From assembly GCF_039536765.1 (NCBI RefSeq), contig NZ_BAAAZF010000001.1, positions 1,550,001 to 1,614,000 of the forward strand: DNA of 64,000 bases, read 5' to 3'. Under the pieces are notes generated by a model. It was not told the DNA's origin. It was given only the letters and a program-made list of their open reading frames with translations, and made no database searches. The position numbers and the translations under genes are program-made. Below are positions 27,030 to 36,700 of the stretch, in pieces; positions within the stretch are counted from its first letter, which is position 1, and each line of letters opens with the position of its first letter. The DNA is from Parerythrobacter jejuensis. Its GTDB lineage: Bacteria > Pseudomonadota > Alphaproteobacteria > Sphingomonadales > Sphingomonadaceae.

Positions 27030-28685
27030 CTATTCGGCCGGCACGGCGGTGATGGGATGGTCGGCTTCTTCGTCATGAGGTGTGTCCGTCATCGGAGCCT
27101 CCTCGCGAATGTGGCCGGAAATCGTCATCCAGACATTGTAGACCATGATCGCAGCCCCGGTGATGTAGAGCAGGCCGCCGAAGGCACGCATCATGAACAT
27201 CGGTTTCAGAGCGGCGACGGTGTCGACGAAGCTGTTCACGAGATAGCCGTCGAGGCCATATTCGCGCCACATCAGGCCTTGGGTGATACCGGCGACCCAC
27301 ATGCTGGCAGCGTAAAAAACGATGCCGAGCGTCGCGAGCCAGAAATGCCAGTTGATCATGCGCAAACTGTAGAGCCGTTCACGCTTCCAGAGACGCGGCA
27401 CGAGATAATACATGCAGGCGAAAGTGATCATGCCATTCCAGCCCAAGGCGCCGGAGTGGACGTGGCCAATTGTCCAGTCGGTGTAGTGCGACAGGCTGTT
27501 GACCGCCTTGATCGACAGCATCGGCCCTTCGAATGTGCTCATTCCGTAGAACGCCAGCGCCATAACCATCATCCGGATGATCGGATCGGTGCGGACTTTG
27601 TCCCAGGCGCCATTCAGCGTCATCAGGCCATTAATCATGCCGCCCCAGCTGGGCATCCACAGCATGATCGAAAAAACCATGCCGAGTGTCTGCGCCCAGT
27701 CCGGCAACGCAGTATAGTGGAGGTGGTGCGGCCCGGCCCAGATATACAGGAAGATCAACGACCAGAAGTGGATGATCGACAGGCGATAGGAATAAACCGG
27801 CCGCTCCGCCTGTTTGGGCACGAAGTAATACATCATCGCCAGGAAGCCGGCTGTCAGGAAGAACCCGACCGCATTATGCCCGTACCACCACTGTGTCAGA
27901 GCGTCCTGCACACCGGCGAATACGCCATAGCTCTTGGTCCCGAGCAGGCTGACTGGGATCACCAGATTGTTGACCACGTGCAACATGGCAACGGTGATAA
28001 TGAAGGCCAGGAAGAACCAGTTGGCGACATAGATATGCGGCTCGTGGCGACGCACAATCGTGACAACGAAGACCAGCAGGTAAGCAAGCCAGACAATCGT
28101 CAGCCACAGATCGACATACCATTCCGGCTCGGCATATTCCTTCGACTGGGTGATTCCGAGCAGATAGCCGGTCGCCGCCAGGACGATGAAGAGCTGGTAG
28201 CCCCAGAATACGAACCGGGCGATCTTCGGAAAAGCCAGTTGGGTCCGGCAGGTGCGCTGGACGACGTAGAAGCTGGTTGCGATCAGCGCATTCCCGCCAA
28301 AAGCAAAAATGACCGCTGAGGTATGGAGCGGGCGCAGGCGACCAAAGGTCAGGTAGGGTTCGAAATTGAGCTCCGGGAAGACCATTTGCAGCGCGATGAA
28401 AACGCCAGCCGCAAAACCGGCCATGCCCCAGAACAAGGTCGCAATGACGCCCCAACGCACGGGATCATCGTCATATTTCGACGGGCCGTCGGGCATCTTG
28501 AACATGCTCTGCGCTTTGGCGAGCGGGTCATACGTGCTTGCTGTCGCACAAATGACCACGAACGCCACAATCGCGATGATGGTCGCGTGCGCGGCAAACC
28601 CCGCATCCGGCGTCGCGGCAATAACCATGATCGCCGCGAGCAACACAGCGAACCACAAGCCGATGCGGCCTACTACTGATTCCAT
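27030..28685 (-). CDS. ccoN: cbb3 cytochrome oxidase catalytic subunit CcoN
   Basis: CcoN is the heme-copper oxygen-reducing subunit. About 551 residues, 12 or more membrane helices, with recognisable segments [39 protein letters not shown], and [15 protein letters not shown] containing the paired His ligands, and [12 protein letters not shown]. The ATG at 28685 is chosen because GGGAGG lies ten bases upstream; a TTG three codons before would sit against the ribosome site. An FNR box precedes it by 60.5 bases (centre to ATG), giving a predicted leader of about 19 bases. A C-terminal acidic/Pro tail is present. Confidence 0.96.
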   Translation of the reverse strand: MESVVGRIGLWFAVLLAAIMVIAATPDAGFAAHATIIAIVAFVVICATASTYDPLAKAQSMFKMPDGPSKYDDDPVRWGVIATLFWGMAGFAAGVFIALQMVFPELNFEPYLTFGRLRPLHTSAVIFAFGGNALIATSFYVVQRTCRTQLAFPKIARFVFWGYQLFIVLAATGYLLGITQSKEYAEPEWYVDLWLTIVWLAYLLVFVVTIVRRHEPHIYVANWFFLAFIITVAMLHVVNNLVIPVSLLGTKSYGVFAGVQDALTQWWYGHNAVGFFLTAGFLAMMYYFVPKQAERPVYSYRLSIIHFWSLIFLYIWAGPHHLHYTALPDWAQTLGMVFSIMLWMPSWGGMINGLMTLNGAWDKVRTDPIIRMMVMALAFYGMSTFEGPMLSIKAVNSLSHYTDWTIGHVHSGALGWNGMITFACMYYLVPRLWKRERLYSLRMINWHFWLATLGIVFYAASMWVAGITQGLMWREYGLDGYLVNSFVDTVAALKPMFMMRAFGGLLYITGAAIMVYNVWMTISGHIREEAPMTDTPHDEEADHPITAVPAE

Positions 28686-28722
28686 TGGTCCCAAGCCTCC
28701 CTTTGAACCCCTCCTACAAAGT

Positions 28723-29493
28723 TCACCGACCGGCGACTTTGATCGAGGTCAAATTTTCCAATTTTCCGAGTGAGGAGCACTTATGCCCCGCTCTCGCCGC
28801 GAGAGTGTCGGGCTGCAACAAGGTCACGCCGGACCTGCCTTTTGTCTCGATCAAGCCGCTTTCACGCATCCGGCCAATCTGTCGGCTGACCGTTTCAATC
28901 GTGAGGCCAAGCGCATCGGCGATATCCCGTCGTGACATCGGCAGCACGAGATCGCAGGCGCTATTGCGATACGCACCGATCCGTTCGGCCATCATCACGA
29001 AGAAGCTGCAGAGCCTCTCTTCTGCGTTCTTACGCCCGAGATCGGCTGATTTGTCGCGACAACGATGCAACGCCAGAATCATCCGCTGCACCACCGTGCC
29101 CGCCATGCTCGAAGACCTGGAAACAGACCCCAGGAATTTCTCCGCGGGAAAAGCCAGCAAATGCGCATCGCTCAGGGCGTAGAGGGCGTAGGCATGGCGG
29201 GCTTGCGTGGGGACAGAGACGAGATCGCCGGCAAAATGGAAAGCAACGATCTGCTCCCTGTCTCCGCTCGTTTTGGCCACCAGCTTTGTCGCCCCGTCGG
29301 CAACAAAAACAAGTTGGTCGAGACAGGGATCGATATAGGCAGCTTCGCCTCGCTTGGGCGAGACAGGATGCCCCAGCGCCACTAGTTCGAGCAGGACCTC
29401 CCGCTCAATGTCGTCCGGCACCAGAGCTTCGACAAAGTCACCGAACGGTGTGTGCGGAAGCGCTGCTGCAGAATCCAGAATACCATGAAGCAT
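28723..29493 (-). CDS. CRP/FNR-family regulator, FixK-like, without FNR cysteine cluster
   Basis: This 256-residue regulator has a cyclic-nucleotide-binding-like N-terminal domain, a dimerisation helix ([17 protein letters not shown]) and a C-terminal winged HTH. The recognition helix [13 protein letters not shown] keeps the E-xx-SR residues that read TTGAT half sites in FNR and FixK. The N-terminal Cys cluster that holds the [4Fe-4S] of FNR is absent: the five cysteines lie at about residues 57, 144, 161, 179 and 244. It therefore looks FixK-like, sensing indirectly or by another means. Its own 3' end contains the ccoN operator, and another box lies upstream with its centre 41.5 bases from this ATG, which suggests autoregulation. 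Confidence 0.85.
   Translation of the reverse strand: MLHGILDSAAALPHTPFGDFVEALVPDDIEREVLLELVALGHPVSPKRGEAAYIDPCLDQLVFVADGATKLVAKTSGDREQIVAFHFAGDLVSVPTQARHAYALYALSDAHLLAFPAEKFLGSVSRSSSMAGTVVQRMILALHRCRDKSADLGRKNAEERLCSFFVMMAERIGAYRNSACDLVLPMSRRDIADALGLTIETVSRQIGRMRESGLIETKGRSGVTLLQPDTLAARAGHKCSSLGKLENLTSIKVAGR
28739..28752. promoter_or_regulatory. FNR/FixK-type box of the ccoNOQP operon
   Basis: TTGATCGAGGTCAA matches the FNR palindrome TTGAT-N4-ATCAA at nine of ten positions. It lies inside the last codons of the regulator gene, upstream of ccoN on the same strand. With a class II position (centre at -41.5), transcription would begin near 28704, just before the ccoN ribosome site. Confidence 0.75.
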
Positions 29494-29527
29494 GCCGCAG
29501 GTATGCTCGGCACCTCAGATGAAGTCT

Positions 29528-29541
29528 TTGACCCAGATCAA
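29528..29541. promoter_or_regulatory. FNR/FixK-type box between fnr-like gene and ompW
   Basis: TTGACCCAGATCAA matches TTGAT-N4-ATCAA at nine of ten positions. It lies between the divergent regulator gene and ompW. The centre is 41.5 bases from the regulator ATG at 29493 and 99.5 bases from the ompW ATG at 29634, so it could serve either gene. Confidence 0.7.
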
Positions 29542-29633
29542 TGTCACCAGCTTGCTCTCGCCCTAATCCGGCCCTGTTCCGCAAGAGCCTTGGTCGCATG
29601 GGGCGGCCGCTGCGGGGCGTGAAGGATAGATTC

Positions 29634-30302
29634 ATGAAAGCCGTTTTCTTGGCCGGGCTTGCAGTCGCGGCCCTCAGCAGTACTCCTGCTCTTGCCCAGG
29701 ACAATGAAGGTCCGCTGCAGATCAAGGTCTTTGCCACTGGCGTGCTGCCTGACGGGGAAATTACCCAGGTCAACACCGACATTGTCGGCCTCCCGGCCAA
29801 CACCCAGACCAAGGCGAACGACAATTACGTGCCAACGATCGCGATTGAATACTTCTTCTCGGACAATTTCTCGGTAGAAACGATCTGCTGCCTGACCCAG
29901 CATGATGTCGACGGCACAACCGGTCTGCCCGGCGCCGAACTGGTTTCCAACGGCAAGCTGATCCCGGCAACGGTCACCGCTAAACTGCATTTCGATGTAG
30001 GCGGCATCAAGCCCTATGTCGGCGCTGGCCCTGCCTATTTCCTCTGGATCGATGATGAGCCTGGTGCCGCTACGATCCCGCTCGGTGTGACCGATTTCAA
30101 CCTGTCTGACGAACTCGGATTTGCGTTACAGGCCGGCTTCGATGTGCCCCTGAACGACAAGGGCCTTGGCCTCAGTGTAGATGCGAAGCGCTATTGGGTC
30201 GATACAACTGCGACATGGTTTGCTGGCAACACGGTTGCCATTCAGACGGAACACAAACTGGACCCGTGGGTCGTCAGCGCGGGCCTTTCGTACCGCTTCT
30301 GA
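29634..30302 (+). CDS. ompW: OmpW-family outer membrane protein
   Basis: OmpW proteins are eight-stranded outer-membrane barrels with a hydrophobic channel. The 222-residue product has a signal peptide (MKAVFLAGLAVAALSSTPALAQ, cut after AQ) and barrel segments ending in the aromatic terminus SAGLSYRF. Family stretches include PTIAIEYFFSDNFSVE and KPYVGAGPAYFLW. The ATG at 29634 is chosen because the signal peptide begins there and GAAGGA lies upstream; a longer frame from 29541 would cover the FNR box. In enterobacteria ompW is FNR-regulated, which fits the box upstream. Confidence 0.9.
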   Translation: MKAVFLAGLAVAALSSTPALAQDNEGPLQIKVFATGVLPDGEITQVNTDIVGLPANTQTKANDNYVPTIAIEYFFSDNFSVETICCLTQHDVDGTTGLPGAELVSNGKLIPATVTAKLHFDVGGIKPYVGAGPAYFLWIDDEPGAATIPLGVTDFNLSDELGFALQAGFDVPLNDKGLGLSVDAKRYWVDTTATWFAGNTVAIQTEHKLDPWVVSAGLSYRF

Positions 30303-30321
30303 CCCCGGCTGTTCCGGCATT

Positions 30322-30360
30322 GCGACCCGCGAGCCTACTGGCTGGCGGGTCGCTCTGTTT
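30322..30360 (+). terminator. Candidate terminator after ompW
   Basis: GCGACCCGC at 30322-30330 pairs with GCGGGTCGC at 30345-30353, followed by TCTGTTT. The stem is strong and lies 20 bases after the ompW stop; the T-run is imperfect. Confidence 0.5.
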
Positions 30361-30374
30361 CCCGCGCGGGCAAA

Positions 30375-31151
30375 CTACGCTGACTGAGAGCAGGCAACCC
30401 TGCGATAGAGATGCCAGGTCGCATGCCCCAGAACAGGCAATGCCACCAGCAACCCCAGGAACAAAGGGATCATCGCGACGAACAACAGCACCGCAATCAG
30501 TACGGCCCAGAGCAGCAACACCCTCTTATTGGAGCGAACCGCAGCCAGACTGACAATAATGGCGCTGATAAAATCGACGTCCTGATCGACCAGCATGGGC
30601 AGACTGGCAACCGTTATCGCATAGAAGGCCAGCGCCATAAGACCGCCCACGATGCTTCCGACAACCAGCATGGCGATACCCGGCAACGTCGCAAAAACAG
30701 CGAGCGGATCCGAACCGATGCCTGATTCACCGAGAAAGATCGCGAAGATCCCGTGGGCAACCATGAGCCAGAACGCGAATGCGACAAAGACGATCACGCC
30801 CATGCTCAGGATTTGCTCGTCGCCACGCCCGCGCATCGCGCCCAGTATGGCGCCCCAGCTCATCGGAATACCCGCCTCGCGCCGGCGACTGACCTCATAC
30901 AGGCCCACCGCGACAAACGGGGCCAATAACGGGAAGCCGGCCGTCGCCGGGACAAGCCACGCCAGTTCATCGCGCGTCAGAAGCGCATAATACAAGAAAA
31001 CGCCTGCCGCGACGTATACACCCGCGAAAAACAGTCCGTATTGTGAGTGAGCGCGGAAGTCGGCCAATCCCGCTTTCAAGGCTGCTCCCAGATCCCCCAC
31101 CGTCAGGTCGTTTGCAACGGTCGTCGGCGATATGGCTGCTTGTTCTGCCAC
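30375..31151 (-). CDS. DUF2189-type integral membrane protein
   Basis: A 258-residue protein with about six hydrophobic segments (for example GLFFAGVYVAAGVFLYYALL and LLWAVLIAVLLFVAMIPLFLG, each one span). The order, with LLAPFVAVGLYEVSRRRE after the second span and MALAFYAITVASLPMLVD later, is that of DUF2189 proteins, whose function is unknown. The GTG at 31151 is preferred because GGGAG lies nine bases upstream; a TTG seven codons earlier is possible. It is convergent with ompW and is the last ordinary gene before the island. Confidence 0.75.
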   Translation of the reverse strand: MAEQAAISPTTVANDLTVGDLGAALKAGLADFRAHSQYGLFFAGVYVAAGVFLYYALLTRDELAWLVPATAGFPLLAPFVAVGLYEVSRRREAGIPMSWGAILGAMRGRGDEQILSMGVIVFVAFAFWLMVAHGIFAIFLGESGIGSDPLAVFATLPGIAMLVVGSIVGGLMALAFYAITVASLPMLVDQDVDFISAIIVSLAAVRSNKRVLLLWAVLIAVLLFVAMIPLFLGLLVALPVLGHATWHLYRRVACSQSA

Positions 31152-31308
31152 GATGGGTATCTCCCTCTCCAAGAGCCCACCGATCTATGGTGCAACAGTT
31201 CGCCCGCTGCATCAAGCGCCAAGCCGGTCGTTGGGGAGATATCTCGGCAAGAGACCGCCAGCCCCATGCCCCTTTTCGAACATCGATGATCAATGATTGA
31301 GTGAAAAA

Positions 31309-31322
31309 TGGTGCCAGAAGAG
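31309..31322. repeat. Candidate attachment-site copy, left end of island
   Basis: TGGTGCCAGAAGAG equals the last 15 bases of tRNA-Leu(CAG) (reverse complement) with one C missing. It lies between the DUF2189 gene and the first island gene. The remaining stretch to 31869 (about 550 bases) holds no convincing gene; a 102-codon minus-strand frame at 31389-31697 has no ribosome site and no recognisable features. Confidence 0.5.
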
Positions 31323-31869
31323 TAACCACATCGGGCTTCTATCAATCAGAAATTGCCTGCAATTTTTGCAATGCCTTCGTGCTTGCCCCTACGGTTGCCC
31401 CAGGACTTTTTGGCTGTAGCGGTTCGAGTGCGACAAATATGACGCTAACCCGCATCTAGGCTTCGGACACCCCACCGCGACCGTACAATTGGTCCCAATT
31501 AACAGATGGGACTGTTGGAACAACGCGGTCATAGAGAAACGGATCTCCGAAGTCAGTAGCCAACAGTTAGCGAAGAGCCTCGAGCAATTCGTCATAGTTC
31601 TGAATGCGACCTTTGTGTCAAAGGCGTCTTCGCGCCCCAATCTAAGACATAGCCACTCGGTACCTTGATCCTGAGAGCGGACATTCTTGACGGCCATTGC
31701 GGCCTAAGAGAATGAATTTGCTAAAGTGCGAGCGGCTTTCGTGAAATAGTCGCGTTCGAAAACGAACGATTCCTTCAAGCACCCGCAGTTCATGGCCGTA
31801 TCTCGGTGATTGTGCTTAACCGCCTAACGAAAGCTTGAAATTCACTAAAATGGTTATATTCACCGTGCG

Positions 31870-32934
31870 ATGAATATGACCGAATCATTGAATGAGAAGC
31901 GAGCCGCCGAGCATCTTGCCGATCTCCTTGAAGGCATGAGCTCGGTGCGTAGCGTTGAGATTTTGCATCAGGCGGCGGCTCGCGATACCGGTATAGACAT
32001 CTTGGCGACGTTCGTTCGCGGAAAGAGCCGGCACTCGCTGATTGTCGAGGTCAAAAGGAATGCCGAGCCAGCGCGAGTTCGACAAGCGCTCTGGCAATTG
32101 GAAAAGGCCACCACAACCTATGGCGAGAAGGCTTATCCGATCCTAGCAGCGCCATATATTTCACCTGCTTCCCAGCAAATCTGCCGGGATAGCGGCGTGG
32201 GCTACCTCGATTTTGTTGGGAACGCCTATCTCGCAATCGGAGGGTTGGAAATCGACCATAGGACAGATGCAAAGCCCAAAGCGGAAAAGCGCGCGCTGCG
32301 CTCATTATTCAAGCCTAAAGCTGCCGCCATCCTTCATGTCATGCTCGGTGCGCCCGAACACCGGTGGCGGGTCGGCGAGCTCGCCGAGAAGGCAGGCGTA
32401 AGCGCTGGTCACGCTAGCCAAGTCGGCCAGCAATTGCGTCAGCGCGAGTGGGCTGAGCAATCAAGCGAAGGTTTATGGCTTAGCGACCCAGGCGCACTTC
32501 TCGATAGTTGGCAGGACGAATACGACGTGCCCGCAGGCGAGCATGTGCAACTCTACACCCACTTGCACGGCGCAGAGCTTCAGGAAGCGGCCCGTTCCAT
32601 CATTGGCGAGATCCCGCGTGCAAACGTGCTCTTCGCCTCCTTCTCCGCTGCAGAGTGGATCGCCCCCTATGCAAGAACGGGTCGCACCTACTTCTACGCC
32701 GACGAGCATGGGCTTGGCGAACTGTACACACGTCTCGATCTTCGAAGCGCGCCAAAAGGCGCCAACATCGATATCCGCATGCCCAACGACAGTGTCGTTT
32801 TTCAGGCGAGGACGATACTCGAGAACGGGTTGCAGATTACCAATCCGATCCAGACCTATCTGGATCTTACGACAGCTGGCGAACGCGGCCGCGAGGCAGC
32901 AGCGCACCTTCGTGAGGAGGTCCTGCAGTGGTGA
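31870..32934 (+). CDS. AbiEi-like antitoxin with N-terminal PD-(D/E)xK-like segment
   Basis: A 354-residue protein. The N-terminal ~110 residues have a nuclease-like D...E-V-K pattern (GIDILATFVRGKSRHSLIVEVKRN read in parts: D near 42, EVK near 59-61). A winged HTH follows at about residues 155-205 (VGELAEKAGVSAGHASQVGQQLRQR), and the C-terminal part resembles the AbiEi type IV antitoxin family (NGLQITNPIQTYLDL, typical of its end). It precedes an AbiEii-type nucleotidyltransferase with a short overlap, which is the AbiE order: antitoxin/repressor first. The nuclease-like segment may be inactive. The first ATG is used; one two codons later is possible. Confidence 0.72.
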   Translation: MNMTESLNEKRAAEHLADLLEGMSSVRSVEILHQAAARDTGIDILATFVRGKSRHSLIVEVKRNAEPARVRQALWQLEKATTTYGEKAYPILAAPYISPASQQICRDSGVGYLDFVGNAYLAIGGLEIDHRTDAKPKAEKRALRSLFKPKAAAILHVMLGAPEHRWRVGELAEKAGVSAGHASQVGQQLRQREWAEQSSEGLWLSDPGALLDSWQDEYDVPAGEHVQLYTHLHGAELQEAARSIIGEIPRANVLFASFSAAEWIAPYARTGRTYFYADEHGLGELYTRLDLRSAPKGANIDIRMPNDSVVFQARTILENGLQITNPIQTYLDLTTAGERGREAAAHLREEVLQW

Positions 32935-33794
32935 GGCGCGGTGAACCGAGGTCCGCTGCCGACTATGACGGGCGCTCGAGCGCGGCCGTCAAATCGGTCA
33001 TCGTCGAGATTGGTCAAATTCTGGGCAGCTATCGCGGAAAATACACGATCGTTGGCGGGTCGGTACCTTGGCTTTTGCTCGAAGACGCAGAGATGGCGCA
33101 TGTCGGCACGCAGGATCTCGATCTCAACCTCGATCCCGTTGCCTTGGATGACGGAGAATACGCCCTCCTCGTCGAGAGCCTCCTCGAGAAAGGCTATGAA
33201 CAGTCGGCATCGCTCGCGAAGTTTCAGCTGCAGCGGGAGATCGACCTCGAAGATGGCGGGCAACCGGTCAAGGTCATCATCGATTTTCTCATGCCGCGCG
33301 ACAGCGCCGTAGCCAAAAAAGGTCCGAAGCTGATCGAAGGCTTCGCGGTCCAGAAAGCCAATGGCGCAGACTTGGGCGTTGCTTACCAAGAGATGATCGA
33401 GGTCGCCGGACGAATGCCCGGGGGCGGCACAAACCGTGTAACAATCGCAGTCTGCACAATTCCAGCTTTTCTGGCGATGAAAGGCTATGCGCTCGATGGC
33501 CGAATGAAGGCGAAGGACGCTTACGACATCTACTACGTCCTGCGGAACTATCCCGGCGGCGTTACGGCATTGGCGGAAGCTTGCCGGCCCTTGCTGGATG
33601 AGCCGAGCGGGAACGAGGGCTTCAGTCTAATCGACGCCAAATTCGAGACGCTCGAAAGCTACGGGCCAACATCGGTTCGCAATTTCGTGGACGAAACCGA
33701 TGTGCTCGATGGCAGAACCGCTGATGAATGGCAGCAGGACGCCTTTGGACAGATCGATGCCTGGCTGCGCGCCTTGGGGCTTCGCAAAACGTGA
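32928..33794 (+). CDS. AbiEii-like nucleotidyltransferase toxin
   Basis: A 288-residue protein of the AbiEii/AbiGii nucleotidyltransferase superfamily. The NTase signature is visible: VGGSVPWLLL (GG/S turn, about residues 42-51) followed by HVGTQDLDLNLD (TxDxD-type metal-binding acids, about 59-70), with a third acidic site in VKVIIDFLMP and a later KAKDAYDIYYVL segment typical of the family. The family adds nucleotides to RNA targets and stops growth on phage infection. GTG start at 32928 has GGAGG seven bases upstream and overlaps the antitoxin-like gene; its stop overlaps the next gene's start (GTGA). Confidence 0.8.
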   Translation: MVRRGEPRSAADYDGRSSAAVKSVIVEIGQILGSYRGKYTIVGGSVPWLLLEDAEMAHVGTQDLDLNLDPVALDDGEYALLVESLLEKGYEQSASLAKFQLQREIDLEDGGQPVKVIIDFLMPRDSAVAKKGPKLIEGFAVQKANGADLGVAYQEMIEVAGRMPGGGTNRVTIAVCTIPAFLAMKGYALDGRMKAKDAYDIYYVLRNYPGGVTALAEACRPLLDEPSGNEGFSLIDAKFETLESYGPTSVRNFVDETDVLDGRTADEWQQDAFGQIDAWLRALGLRKT

Positions 33795-36700
33795 CTACAC
33801 AAAGTGTTATTCCGATCCCGCCAGACGAAGCGATATTCGAACAGAACATCGCTATCTTGTTCCGCAGTATCCTTGGCGACCCAAACGTCAAACGCGTGGC
33901 AAAGCGCGGCAAGGTCCAAAAAGGTATCGATGTAGTCGGAAAACGCGACCGTGATCCGGCACAGCCCGTCGGCATTCAGTGCAAACTGCGCACTACCGGG
34001 CGCAAGCTAACCGAAGATGAAGCGCGCGCCGAACTGGAGAAGGCGCTTTACTTCAGGCCCAAGCTGACCGAGTTCTTCATTGCGACGACCGCCGAAGACG
34101 ACGTCACCTACGATGAGATCGCAGCGAAGCTGTCTCAGGAACAGGCGGCGCAAGGCCGCGCGATCGATGTTCAAATCTGGGGCTGGAACACGCTGCAGGA
34201 TCGCATCGGCGAAGATCAGAAAGCCCTCGATGCCTTCTATCCAGATTCCACGCCCCTCACCCGGCGTCTCGAAGCAATAGGCGAAGAGCAGGCCAAGCAG
34301 ACGGAGCAGCTCAGCGCCAAGGTCGATACCACGTATCTCGTTCAGCAGGAAACGCTGACCGTTTTGCAAGGGGTCGCTGGCGAGACAGCCAAGGGCCAGC
34401 AGCTGCTGACGCAGTGGGACGCACAAATTGACGCTTACCGTGACATGCTCAACGACGGCAGGGTGAACAGCGCGTTCGAGCTGTTTACGAAGCTCGAGGA
34501 TCGCCTAGCTTCATCGGACGAGCCCCGGGTAAGAGCGCGTGTGCGTGCGAATATCGGTCTTTGCCATCAAAGACTGGGCGATGAAGAACGCGCAGGCGAA
34601 TGTCTTCTCGAAGCCTACGCAATCTATCCCGATGATGACCGCATCGCCACGAACCGAATCCTGGGACTGCAACTGCTGCGCCGGTTCGACGCTTCGATTG
34701 AGGCAACCGAGGAGCGGCTGCAGGACAATCCGGACGACGAACATGCGGCAGGATTTGTATTCCAAGGCGCGATGTTTCTCGGCGAGGAAATCGACCCGTA
34801 TGCAATCGTGCCACCCCATCTCCTCGATCGGACCCTCGTTCGCATTTATGAATGTCACTACCTGCGCCAGCGAGGCAGGATGGACGAATTCGTAACGCGC
34901 GCGCTCCAGACCCTAGAGACCGACCCCGATAACGATGACGTAAAGCGAATAGCTGCGGATGCTTTACTGGAGAAACGCCTTGGCGATGGACAATTCAGTC
35001 GTTCGCCCATCGTTGATAGCGAAAGCCGCCGCGATCTGGAGACAGCCGAGCGGCTGCTATCCGAGCAATGGGAACGCACGCGCTGCTACGACAATGCCGA
35101 TCAAGATCCCTTTTTGACGAGCGGCTGCAATTTGGTCACGCTGTACCGCGCCTTGCAGCGGCCAGCTGACGCTCGGCGCATAGCTGCGCAACTGCTCGGA
35201 ATTGCACCCGAAAGTCCGAAGGTTTTAACGGTCGCCGCGCACGCAGCACTCGATGAAGAAAAGCTGGAAGAAGCCGATGCGCATGCGTCGGCGCTTCCCG
35301 AGAGTTCGGAAAGAACATCGCTTCTCCTCAACATCTGGTCGGCGACCGGTGCATGGCAGAAGATCATTGAACATGCGAATGATGAACGCCGAGCAGCGAC
35401 GGAAGGCGAGCTGCTTCAACAGTTCGATACCATGGTCTTCCGGGCTCGTTTTTTGTCCGACCCGCCGAGCGCGACCCTCGCCGATGCCGAAGAAATGCTT
35501 GCCCGATGGCCGGACTCCCTACCAGTGCACATTATGGTGGCGGACTTCTTCAGCCAGCAATCGCCCGACCGGTTCGAAGCGGTTTTCGAGATCGCAAAGC
35601 AAATGGCCGGAGGCGACATTCCCTACGCACACCGGCTCATGTTCGCCAATCTTTGCTATCTGACAGAGAAATGGTCGGAGGTGGTGGAAGCATTGGCCGG
35701 GTATGTCGCTACCGACATCGATACGCCGCCTCTTCGATGGCTCGCGATGGCTTATACGAATGCCGATCGCGCTAGCGGGACGAGCGCCTTTTTCGGCTCG
35801 CTTTCAGAGGAATTTCTGAAAGAGGGAGGGTATGCGCGCATCGCTGCCGGGGCGCAGTACAATCGCGGCGACCTGAAAGAAGCGGAACGCTATGCGCGCA
35901 TCGCGATTACTGCCTGCCCTTCCGACTTGAGGTCGCACCTTCTTCTTCACGGCGCGCTCCATCGCCGAAACGACCTTCGCGCTGCCAGCCGACATATTGC
36001 AAAGCTCGACCCTGAGAAGCTTGAAGGCAGCCCTCTGGAAAAGCTGCGGCTTGCGCAGATCCTTCGCCAAGACGTCGATGTCGAGCGCGGCATGGCGCTC
36101 GGGTTCGAGGTCGCCGCATACAATCGGAATATTAGGGAAGTTGCGGTCGCATGGCCTGGCTTTGTTTTCTTCGACCAGAACCTGCCCGACGACATTGCCA
36201 AAGTCCCGGTCGCGAGGGAGAACCTCTGGTTCCATCTACGCGGCATCGACGGTGACGATGACGTGCAAGGAATCCTCACCGACGACGAAATCCCTGAGGC
36301 TCGATGCTTCCCGCTCGATCATCCCTTAGCAAAGCTCGTTATCGGCAGGAAGGTAGGCGACAGGTTCAACTTCCCGCAGCCGGTCGGACCAGATCGCGAA
36401 TACGAGTTGGCCGCACTCAAGCATCGTGTGGTCTGGCTGCTGCACGATATCATGGAAACCCACGCGGACCGGTTCCCTGAAGAGACCTCGATGTTCACCG
36501 TCAAGATGAAGGGTGATGACGTCTCGTCGGTGCTAGAAATCGCGAAAGATCACTCCGAGCATGCGCGTAGCATGCTCGATATCTATGATGAACATCCGAT
36601 ACCTGTCTGCGTGCTCGCCCCAATGTACAAACGCAGTGTGGTTGGAATGGCCGAGCATATCGCGGGTAGCGGCAGGGAGATTAGGACCTGCCACGGGATC

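Noticed and set aside
27057-28319. A 420-codon plus-strand frame opposite ccoN
   Set aside because: His/Asp/Gln-rich shadow of a certain membrane protein gene; no start signal.
31281-31300. GATCAATGATTGAG as a further FNR box upstream of the DUF2189 gene
   Set aside because: The half-site spacing does not fit TTGAT-N4-ATCAA on either strand.
31389-31697. 102-codon minus-strand frame at the left island end
   Set aside because: No ribosome site, unusual composition and no motif; treated as non-coding.
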